This document shows positions 25,851-37,800 of a stretch of DNA of 64,000 nucleotides, piece by piece (the first letter of the stretch is position 1; each line of letters begins with the position of its first letter). The notes beneath the pieces are model-generated. The model did not search any database, was not told where the DNA came from, and was given only the letters and a program-made list of their open reading frames with translations. The stretch comes from Enoplosus armatus. Lineage: Eukaryota > Chordata > Actinopteri > Centrarchiformes > Enoplosidae. The stretch spans positions 15,772,501 through 15,836,500 of the forward strand of contig NC_092183.1 in the NCBI RefSeq assembly GCF_043641665.1. Direction: 5' to 3'. The translations under genes were made by a program, and so were the position numbers.

Positions 25851-28800
25851 TCACAGTATATCCCTGCCAAGTCGAGCATTGTGGTGTGGCAGGAGGAGCC
25901 TCGGGAGTCCAACAGCCAAATGTGTCCTCTAGCATTAATGGCTGCTTCAGCTGACTGAAGGGGGAAAACACCTTGAAGAATCATACATCTGAACAGCCCC
26001 TTGGCTCCGTCGAGGGACAAACTGATTGACATTCTCAGAAGCCTTGCTAAACACGCCTGCCCTCTAATACAGAGCACATGCACACTCAGATTGACTGCCT
26101 ATCCTTGCTTTTGTCCTGAATTACACAGCAATAATAACACAGGGAAGAATATAGATGGTTGAAGAAATGGCTTGTATCTGGGTTATTTCTGAAAATAAGA
26201 TTTTAAAATAAAACCTAATAAACCTAATAGATTCCTGAGATGTCACCTCCTTGCCTTTGCTACCTCAGATGATGTTTGCCAGGCCTTCAGAAGTTTTCCG
26301 GTGCTCAGTATTGAGATTGCTTGAGAGAAAATCACGCTGAGCATGCAATGGCCCCAAAGATCATCATGGGTGTTGAAATTATAAACTCCTCAAGCAAGGA
26401 ATCTGAACTGTAGAAATGGAAAAATATTTCCGAGCATTGGCTCTGCAACCAGGAGAAGGGCATAAACTGATATTTTGAAATGGCAGTTGAAGTAACCACA
26501 TAACCTATACAAACTGCTCAGAATCAGTTTTTACGAGAGAGCCAGACATCATAGCTGATGCTTTTATGTGCACAGACTGCAGGGCATAGACTGCTGGTGA
26601 ACTATGAAATCAAGTATGATGGCAAATTAGAGACTAAAGGATTTTAGGCCATTAGAAAACTATCCACAAATGCTTTCAAATTGGACTATTATTTCTAAAT
26701 GTGTGCAATAAATCTGCATTAATACATTAATGAGTGTCAATACATATTTAAGATTGAATCTAGATTAAATCTAAATCAATCTATCTTCAATTATTAATCA
26801 AATACTACGGCAAATAAGGGCCTAAACTTCCACTCGCAGTCTCACACGTAGCTTTTACTAGATGCTAGTTTTGTGTGATTTAATCTCATCTGCTCAGTCC
26901 CCCAAAAAAGGCTGCATCCAAGCATGAAGACATTCTCTCTGCCTCTGAATATCTTAGAAGCACTCAGATTTGAATTGTCTGTGCAAACCTTTCCACTTGG
27001 TCGCAAAACAACAAATCTTTCAGTTAAGTGGAACAACTTCTACTCATTCAAACTGTTGGATTTTGTTTCATGAAATCTTTTATATATATTCAGTTCATGA
27101 AAATGTCTTTCACAAGTAATACAAAGATTATTACACTCTAAAGCGCTCTTTATATGATCTTAAAAACTTTCAAATTATGTTCAAGACATAGATGAAGATT
27201 ACACTGTGAGATTAGAACAGAAGAGATAATACAGTAGATTGCACTGAAGATAGTTCATGATCTCAGTGTATGACAGAGGGATTTCAAGCATCTCTACAGT
27301 ATTTGCTTTTTTGTGCAATATGCATGTTTGGATTCTACTCAAGTTCGGTTTCTTTATTTTCAATAGTCAACACATCACCAATACATGAATAAGGAGAAGA
27401 AGTAGGGCTTATCTTTCAATAACACAGCAAGAGAGAAAAGTAAACACTGCCTCTCTTGCCACCAGTATCTGAAAGACAAGGGGCTTCAGCCTTAGCTGTG
27501 ACACTGTGCCTGCAGCTCTCCTGATATCAGCAGAGAGGCTGCTGCAGCCCGGCGCTGTCTCTGTTGTCGTGGGCGATTGGAATGGACATGTACTCTGTTG
27601 AAGGGCCGTAAACAAGATTTTCAGCATAACACTGGCCGGGCCAGGTTGACAGTGTGGTCTTATCTGATCCCAAACCAGAGAGAGGCAGTAGGACAGACCA
27701 GGCAAGCTCAGTTTGAACCACAGATAAGAAGATACTAAAGGGAAGTGGAAAAGGAGAAACAGACAGGTCCCAGAAATGGACATTTTCACATTTAATACTT
27801 AAAACATTTTGACATTTGCTGCTTTGTATTTTTGTCTGCTTCAGGTTTCTGTCCTTCCTGTGCATTTTTCTGCTAACTCTGTTTCTCCATACCCAGAATG
27901 CCCCTTTCCTTCGTGGTGAGATATATAATTCAAAACTTCATCTCTCACAGTACCAATAAAAATGCATTTTTGATTTCTCATGAGACTAAGGATGTATGTT
28001 GGCAGACATGGCTTAAACCTGTGCGACTTGTGTTTGATCATGGTTATTACAGGCTGTGAAAGCTCCTTACCTTGTCCTTCCCCTGTTTCTCGTCTTGATA
28101 TACATTCCACCGCTCTCCATCATTACTGTACGCCAGTTTGTATGAGCCGACAAACTGGACATGGCCAAAGTCTTTAGCTCCCTGGGTGATGATACCTGTG
28201 ACCTTGGTAGGCACCAGCAAGTCCGCCTGAAAGAGGAAAGAAACAGAGAGAAAGAAAGTAGAATGATACATTTAATTCCTCAAGAAACTTGAACTTGTGA
28301 AAAAGTGTCAGAGATGCTTCATTTTCACCATCTAGTCAGCATCTTTTTTTCCCCTTTTGATGTCATCAGAGGATTTACTGTATAAAGACACTGGGTGCAA
28401 AAAGTCAGTTTCAATTATCCTCAGAATATTGAACAACAAGGCCAAGTCCACAACCTTGCCTCAGCAAAACAGAAATCGCACGCCGCAGCAGCTTCTGAGA
28501 TCCAGACTGCTCCATTTGGGTTAATTTTTAATAGGTTCTCATTTGTTGCAAACAATTTACAGCGCAAGGGTGCTAGGCAGTAAACACACAAACTGTTACT
28601 TTTATTGACATTTTAGGGGTTCATTTTGCTTCATTATTTAGAAACGTACACAACACTGTTGGGTTGAGATTCAGAACGTAGTTAAACTGAACCCCAAAAT
28701 GTATGACAACAAGAATAAGTACTATAACTCCGTCACATGTACCGGGTTCACTCTGCTTCAGAGAAAACATTATGTAATTATGTCTAAAACAGGTCAGGCT

Positions 28801-31800
28801 TTTTTTCTAAGTAATGCTTTTTCCACCATGTTAATTATGTTAAATGAATAATGTATGTAAACAATCTAAAGCATAAGTTTAAAGGAAGGTGTTGCCTAAC
28901 TTGACTAACATGAGCAGTACAGTGCAGTGCAAAAATACAGCTCATACTGTAAAGGAACATCAAGGGTAGTATTTCAAAATAAGTCACTCCCACTGATCTT
29001 TCATAAGCATAAAGCAGCGGGTGTTGTGTAATGGTAAAGTTCATTCCACTGTGCAGAAATACCTTTACACCTGTTGTGTATTAAGCCAAATGTTGTTGTT
29101 TTGTACACAATACATGTGATTAACTTTCTTTAACCTCCTAAGACCTGGCATCCACATGCGTGGACATCACATTTTGGGTTGTCTATACCATAATACTTAA
29201 TTCTGCTTATATGGCTTATACGAGTGTCCCCATATGTGGACATCATTTTTCTCAAAAACGTCATCATGTCAAAAGATGATGCTTAGTTTTTATACTTATC
29301 AGGTCCCAATAAGCCCAAATAGCAAAGAGAAATTAAAAATGCATACCAAACAAGGTTAAAAGAGCATGTTGTTTTATACTTATGTAAAAAGATGCAAACA
29401 ACAATTCTTACAGTGCTAATAGCCTAAATGTCACAGTGAAACTGTTTCACTTATCACATACATCTACGTGGCATCGATTCGCAGTCGATACAGGATGAAA
29501 AACATGGAGCGACTGGGCATTTTACTTTCACATATAGTGGCAAAATTTAGAAGCACAAGGAGAGCAAGAGAGAGAAACATAAGCATGCAGATTTATTTCT
29601 TCTGCTGAATATACACAACAGTGAAACAACCATACATCACACTAATTGGTCTGGTCATAGGCCAACATAAACTGTGTCACACGGCTCTGACAAAACAAAA
29701 AAGGGCCCGGCGTATATTAAATAAATAAGCAAACAAACTGAAGTAATGCATGAGTTATGGCTGACTTTCATTCCACCTCCTGGTCTTGACACATTGCAGA
29801 ACACCACTGTGCATCTCAGCACATCGCACCACACTTTTATTGCCTGCAATATGTTACAAACCTTGAAACAATATCTTTTTTTTCTGAGCAGCGATGTGAA
29901 TGAGCTCACTCTGAGTTTTCATCTCTCATAAGGTTTCAACGCGGCTCCAGAGCATCTCTTTGCTCCCAGCTACTTTAAGATTGAGGACTGCTCCTTGGGC
30001 ATTGGAGGGGCCTTCTTAAATGCAGACCCCCTGCTGTGTACATGAGCAGGCATAGACCTGGGTCCTGACACACATGTAGACAAAGTCATGCCTTAGCGAC
30101 TACAAAGCGTGCTCTTGGCTTTCTAAAAGGCATCCATGTGGATAAAACCCCAGTTCTCCATTTGTGAAATGTTAAGCTAATGAAAGTAGAACAAAAGACA
30201 GTGAAGTTGCGTACAGACGTTTAATTCTTAACAATGCTGTGGTTACAGGTATGCAATTATGCAGATGCTGCACAGTACGTATGCATGCTTCATTTGTTGT
30301 GAATACACTATTCATGAAGTTTCTCCTTCAAATGCAGCCACTGATTCCCTTTTCATGCAAAGTCGTGCTTATATCTGTTTCTGAATGTGGCAGTGGCAGC
30401 CGTGTGGAATATTTTCCTGTATACATGTACCTATGAACACCAGCACTGTTACAACAATATATACAATAACGTCACAACCTGCTGGATAAAGGGGGCCAGA
30501 GAGAAACAGTAGCAGGGGCTGCTTGGTTGATTTAGAGGGGCATGACACCATGCATTGTGAAGCTTTGATTATGCTCCAGTTGCAGAACGTTGAGGTAATC
30601 TCGTTCTACCCAAGCAGTCAAGTCTGCCACCAAAACAAAGACAGGCTTGAAGGGGAATCTGTAATTGCTGTCACAGGTAGCGGTCAAAAAATACAACCGC
30701 CCCTAGCGACGCCAGCTCTCAACACTTTGATGGCCCAAACTGAATTAGGGCGCGAGATAAGCTTGTTAAAGCAAAGGCCTCTCCTCCAGCCCCCACCTTC
30801 TGTTCTTTCCTCCATCACACTCTCAATCCCATTGCCTCCTCCGTGAGCTGTTAACCCAGACAAACTAGGATTGTGTGAAGTCTGTGTAGCAATCTCTGAA
30901 TGCTCGTGGCATAGATGTTCCAAAGAAATAGAAACCCGAGAATCAATTTTTAGGATTTTGCTCGCTGTGTCTGAGATTAAAGAATAAGATTCATGTAGCT
31001 CTAATCTTAGTTTCCAGTTCTCCCAACAATACAGCTGCACATCGAAAGGGGACACAGGGTCAATTACTTATTTGTACTTCTCTTTGATGGCAGCACGCAA
31101 AGGGGCAGCGTTTGTGCACTTCTGCCAGACAAACACTCATCTCCCCTGCTCATTAAGACAAGAGTTGGTGTGTAAATCTTGTGTCCCTATTTGAAGTGGC
31201 TCTGCCATTTCAGGATAAAGAGATTAATGCAGTGAGAGGCAGCTTTATAAGGAGCCGAGTGAGGCCCAGTTTCTTACATTATGAATACAGCACATGCATA
31301 CATAGCATCCTGCTGACATTCTCCCTCCAGCTGTGCTAATTTAACTGTATGTGTTGAAGACTCATTTAATCTTCAAAGCCTGCGGATTATATATGTGTGT
31401 GTGTGTGTGTATGATGCATACTTTCTGTATATTCTCCTAGTCCTCAGTGCAGCATTCAGAATTGCGTGCACACAACTCACAGAGCCATGAGGAGGACATT
31501 GCTATGGCCCATCAACCCCACAACAGGACAGCTATCATTAAAGCTTAAAGCTGTGGTGAGAGCTTGAAAACACCCTGTTTCATTGCTCTTCTCTCTAGGG
31601 GAAAAACCTATAGCTGGTCATTTTCTTTATCATACACTAAAACACCACCACAGGCTAAAAAATCTGACACTCTTATAGTTCTGAAAGCTTAATTTACAAC
31701 AGGTAACATTGTCTTTGTGACAAACCAATGACAAAATATTTATGATTAATATTGTTATGTTTATCACAGGATAGAAGACAGGCCGTCTAAAGTCACAGTG

Positions 31801-34800
31801 TATTTTTGTGAGATTCATTCATAGCATACAGAGTAAACCCTAGTGAATGTTCACATGCTATCACTGTTGTTGGTTGACCTGGAGGGAAAAGTGGGAGCCA
31901 TCACAGCCCCTCCGTGTGCTTTGGGCCATAGGAGAGGAGACCTGACTGAAGCGACTCCCATTTGCATGAACTTTTACATGAGCTGTCAGATGTGCTTGTT
32001 ATCTGAACATAGTATTACATGCCACATGCCAAAGAAGACTATTCCGTGCTGCTGCAACCCTACTATCTCAGAAAAGCCCCTTCACCCTGAAAAGCAAAGC
32101 TAAAATGACCAAAAAAAAAAAACGAGGGATGAGGCAGAAGGCAGACAATTTCCAGACAGATGGCTGACTGAGTGCAGCACTTCACTACTGAGTGCAAAGA
32201 AAAGCCTGTTTGTGTCATGACACCTTTCTGAGCTTAAAAATGTGCCATTCCACACAGAGGTGAGCCAGCTAAGCCAATTCCGCGAGATGAACCAGGACTC
32301 TCACTGAGCTTGAAAGGTTGTTATGTGCAGATTGTCCCAGTACCATGAAAGTGAAAATGAACAGATATAAAATGGTGCTTCATACTTATAGCCCTATTCA
32401 GCAATAACATGAGCCCAAACAAATTAGACTGAAACTCATTTTGTTTGTTTTGTTTATTACCGTAGAAAACAAACAGCCTGTAGCCCCTCACAGACTCAGC
32501 CTGTTGGACAAAGAGGCCCTAATGACTTATTAAAATGTAATATCTAGGGTGCTGATTATAAATAGCTGCAGGTCAAGATGAAAAAAAGAGAGAAAAGTTT
32601 CTTAAGAGCTAACAACTTGCTATGATGGCTACATTCAAATCTTTTGAGTGTTTTAGGATGAAAATCCACAAATGAACATGTCCCACTTGACAGATAAAAC
32701 TATTTCTTTACAATGATACAGTGATAAAAAACAAACAACAAATTGAAAGCACTGCTCAGAATTTTACAGCTAGCAAAGCAGAGGCATATGACTTGTGTGT
32801 GTGCCTCAGGTTACGTATATGAGTAGATGCCCTGTTTGGAAATGTATCACTTAATTTCAGGATACTGTGATAGTTTGTCTAAATATCACTGTCGGTAGTT
32901 GTCACCTTAAATTATATCACTTTATTACACAATTTAAATAAACACGACCTAAAGGATATATACAGCGTTTTTAAATGTGCAGCCACACTATCTGGAATAT
33001 GGTTAATGTTACTTTTGTGTTTATGTTCTCTAAGGAGGTGGTCTCACCCTCCATCTCTACATTATGACTCATTCTCTCTCTTTCTCTTTCATAGAGAGGC
33101 ACACACACCCACGCACAAACTCTCCTCCAACCTCACTTTTTCATTCTCTTGTTGTTTCTTTTTCTACAGTATTGTGTGATCTATAATTTGTTTGTGTTTC
33201 TGTGACTATGTGTCTCTCATGTTGTGTAGGACCTCACATCAAAGTCTGCAAGTTAACAGGCTCCATGCAGTAGCACACAGTCAGAGATTGGTGATTGAAA
33301 TTAATGTTAAGTCCTATTTTATGGCTCTTATAAGGCACACATATGCTGCAGACGCACAGCACACACACACACACACAGTGAATCTCCTTTCTGAAGCCTT
33401 TTGTGACCGGTGTTTCCACATGGAGTGGTGGGATGTCAGAAGGTATAAATGCCTGCTGAGCGTTCACACAGAGTAGGGAAGGTGTGCAGACAGCCTGAAG
33501 TGTGAGTCAGTTGCATTCAAGCATTGAAGCATTGAGGAAAGTAAAGGCAATGTCATACAGAGAAAGTCCCGTCATGGCTGCACCATATTGTTTCAGGCTG
33601 GATAGTGTGGCACTGACCACATTCCATGAACTTAAAACATTTTCTCCTTTTTGAAATCTGACTTGTGTGCAGTGTTTTTGGAAGTGCTAAATGTGGAATG
33701 TGAATCAAATGCACTCTGCTGAAAGAAACATCTCCATGTGGAATGAGCTGTTCTGACACGAGGATAGATGTCTTTGTTACGGAGCAAGATGACTTGTTTT
33801 GGCACTACATTAAGAGAGTCAGCTGGTTGGCTGGTCAAGGCACATCTTACAGCCAAAATGCTAGGGATATAAATACTGGAAAGGCACAGTGGAGTGACTC
33901 ACAGTGAATTGCAAAATGGTGGCAAGCACACAAATGTATAAGCCAAACAGTTTCACATAGCATTGACATTGCTGTGCATTGAACATCTTCCCCCTTACTC
34001 CCTCCTCCTCTTCACTCTAGTCTTCATGCCACTTTCATGAATGAATGTTGCATGTAACTGAAATTAAAGTCTTTGTTATTCTGTCCAAAAATATCTGCAA
34101 TTTTTCCATCTTCAAAGTATGCCTGGCACATAATGAATGACACCTGCATGTAGATAACCCTAAGCAATCTGCAAAGACCTGAATGAATCTCTTTTTCAAA
34201 AGCAGGATGCCCACAGTGCAGGAAAACATTTTTTTTTGCCGTGGTAGCAGCATGGCTCTAGGGATGGCAATGTTGGTCGTCTTCCTGGGCCATGGAATTT
34301 AGAACAGATATCAATGGTGCCTACTGATTTTGATGATCCCCTGAGGTCATAATTTTAATGCATCCAGCAAAATAACTGCATAATTACCAAATGGATTGAC
34401 ACAGAATTTTGTACAGACCTTTGTGGTCCCCTGACTTTTCCTCTAGCGCCACCATGAGGTTGACATTTGTGGTTTTTGAGTGAAATGTCTCAACAACTAT
34501 TGCATGGATTGTTGGGAAATTTGGTACAGACATTCACGCTCCCCTCAGAATGAATTGTAATGAATGTTTAACTTTGGTGATGCCAGGACAAAATTTCAAT
34601 TGTCCAGTACTTTGGTTTATGATCATATACCTGAAAATGATTGACATTACCATCAGCCACAGCTGTACTTAGCATTTGGCTCAAAGCACCACTGTAGTAG
34701 AAGTACAGCCTCACAGAGCAGCTAGCATGGCTGCAGACTCGTGTTATCAGTAAAAGACATAGACATACAGTATGTTACAATCCTGTGAGCTTCCTGGAGA

Positions 34801-37800
34801 TTTTGTCATCTTTTTGTCAAATGCTTCTTCTTTAAGCCATTAAGAAGCATTGGTAGAATTAGTATTAGTGGAAGTATTGGTGAGGCTGTGTTATATACAA
34901 TATAATTGCTAACATTTGCTAACAAGTCTGCATAGAAAAGGGACCCTCTCCTTTTTGCTTTTTGTTTGAAGACATCTTTTTCTCACAATAACACAATAAC
35001 TTAAGTGCTTTAAAATAGAGTACAAATGCACATTTAGACCATGAAAGTATTATTTAATTCCTCTTCTTTCCTCCAAAACAAAGGCAGGCTTTCATCAAAG
35101 CCAGTGCATCAAAGCACAAACATTACTACCTGAAATTCTAATAGGCCGCTGGGAGCACGCAGCCATAAAACAAATGGAACCTTAGTTAGCATGTCAAGTT
35201 AAGCCTAAATGGTTGCATGAACCAACGAAGGGAATTGGCCATGGCAAAAAGAACAGGAAGGAAATCAACCATGGTAGTCCGGATCATTTGGAGCTATCAC
35301 AGCAAGGAGAACAGCATCTGTAGAACCAGCGACTTGCATACCGTCTCAGCATGAGTGAAGTGAGGGACCCCATATGCGTAAAAAATGGCCTTGACGCTGC
35401 ACTAGTAAAGGACTTGGGGGATTTCACACTCTGTTTAATGTTCACCGTGACTAGACATGTGATGGACACTTACTCACTGATAAAATCTAAAGTAGTCTGT
35501 CTCCCTGTGTGATCTTGTCTGAAATCAAATCTTTAATTCATGGTGGAGGAAAAAAATATTCTGTTGGAATATTAAGCAAGTGAAAAATGTGAAACGATTT
35601 AATGATCTGAAGTATGGTGTTCCCATTCTAACAATGATGATACACGTTTTTAAAAGGTCCTACAAAATAGGTGAGTTAAAAATAAAATCGGTTACGACTG
35701 GCTGCTGCACTCATCAAGCCTCGCTCCTCTCTCCCCTCTCCAGCTTCTCACATGGTATATAAAATATTCATATCAAATTCTCACACATGTGCGCACATAC
35801 ACACACTCTCTGCACAAAAAACATGGTGTGCTTCACACGCAATAAAAATGGAAACCATGAAATTAAAAAATAGATAACATTTATGGACATAAGTGGTCTT
35901 TGCAATATGATACTTACCCTGAAATGAATCAATGCCCAGTTTTCTACAGAGCTTAACTTTGGACTATTCTGAATTAATCATAATACTGTAGGATACAGCA
36001 AGTAGCAGTGCTGCTTAAGTGCAGTCCACACTCTCCTGGGAGCCTAACATACAGATGTCTGATTTAAACCATAAGATACACATGCAGAACACACTGGACC
36101 CAATCTCTGCTGCACTGATTTCAGCTCTGGCGCCTTCACTTCTGACAATTCCTGTAGATCCCACGATTACAGCAGGAGCGGCTGCAGACTCATGAATCAC
36201 TCATCCCAAGATAAAACAGATAAATGCATCCTACGTTAGCTGAGAGGGAGTGAGAGGGACAGAGGTAGAGAGAGGGAGATGAGGATCAGGATGAGGTGTT
36301 GAAGGATAAGATGGCTTCCTCAGATAATGAAAACAAAAGAGCAACGCTACACAGGTTCCAAGCAGACCTGTACGTTTAAGGATATAGTTGGAGGGAGGGG
36401 ACACTAAAAACCACCCAATTGAATCAGGGAAGCAGATGGATTTACCATCCCTTCCGTAACTTCATTTGTAAGTTAATTGAATCACCATACTAGCTGCAGG
36501 GAAATTGAATAAAATAGAGCAAAGAAAGAGCCATATTGGACAAGATTCAAATGAGGCTCTGACGATAATTCCTTAATGAAATTTTCATCAGGCGTGTTTC
36601 CAAATTAGTGTGGATTCTTTCTAAAATTCTTCTTGAATTCTTGGATAATGTTCTCTAGATGATTGAATTAGCAATAGCTGCAGGTTACATTTTTTAACCA
36701 ACATACTGTATTGATGATGTCTGTTCAAATTAGAATACATTTTGTCATATGACGGAGTTTCCAACTGGGTAGCCAGTAGTCAGAAATCCAGTATGCTTCT
36801 CCACAGAAGTCTAATAATGGCCCACAACAATCCCCCTTAATGTGATCTTCCATTTCTTCAAAAACTTGCCAAGTCTTATAATCATGCACACACTGTACAT
36901 GGCTTCATGATGCAAATTTGATCTTGCCTTTCTGAAACTGGGCTGGCACATCTGCCAAAGCAAGTGCTGGCTGAGCAATTTGCAGTCATGGTTACATCTG
37001 TTATCCTGGCTTCCAAACTTTGTATCAGTGGGCAGTGCCATAGCTCAGAGCTTGTCAACAATTTGTGGAAAGAAAAAAAAAAAAAGATGCGGTGCAGTTA
37101 ATATAGTAGACACAGCTGTGTATCTGACAACGGAAGTAGGAATGTAGCTTCGTGTTGTTTACAACAACAAACTGTTGGTTCAGAAAATGTGTAAATCTTA
37201 CCAACGTTGTGTTGGATAATGGGAAGGTTAAATCAAGATGAAATGGATAGATACAGTGGCTTGCAAAAGTATTCAGCCCCCTTGAACTTTTCCACATTTT
37301 GTCACGTTACGACCACAAATCTAAATATATTTTATTGGAATTTTATGTGAAAGACCAACACAAAGTGGCACACAATTGTGAAGTAGAAAGAAAATTATAT
37401 ATGATTTAAAAAAAAATTTACAAATAAAAAACTGAAAAGTACGGTGTGCAAAAGTATTCAGCCCCCTTTTCTCTGAGTGTAACCAATTGCCTTCAGAAGT
37501 TGCCTGATGATTGCTGAATGATCGAATGTTGACCTAATGACTAAATAGAGTCCACCTGTGTGTAATCTAATCTGAGTACAAATACAGCTGTTCTGTGACG
37601 GCCTCAGAGGTTTGTTAAGAGAATATTGGGGAGCAAACAGCATCATGATGTCCAAGGAACACACCAGACAGGTCAGGGATAAAGTTGTGGAGAAGTTTAA
37701 AGCAGGGTTAGGCTATAAAAAGATTTCCCAAGCTTTGAACATCTCACGGAGCGCTGTTCAATCCATCATCCGGAAATGGAAATTGTATGGCACAACTGCA

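Larger units (their letters stand above)
19189..28070 (-). other. edil3: edil3 intron between C2 exons 2 and 3 (8,882 bp)
   Basis: Donor GTAAGG, acceptor TTTTTCTAG. Contents: the inverted-repeat element at 24070-24715 and a CA microsatellite at 25819-25849. Otherwise AT-rich unique-looking sequence without recognised genes. Confidence 0.9.
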
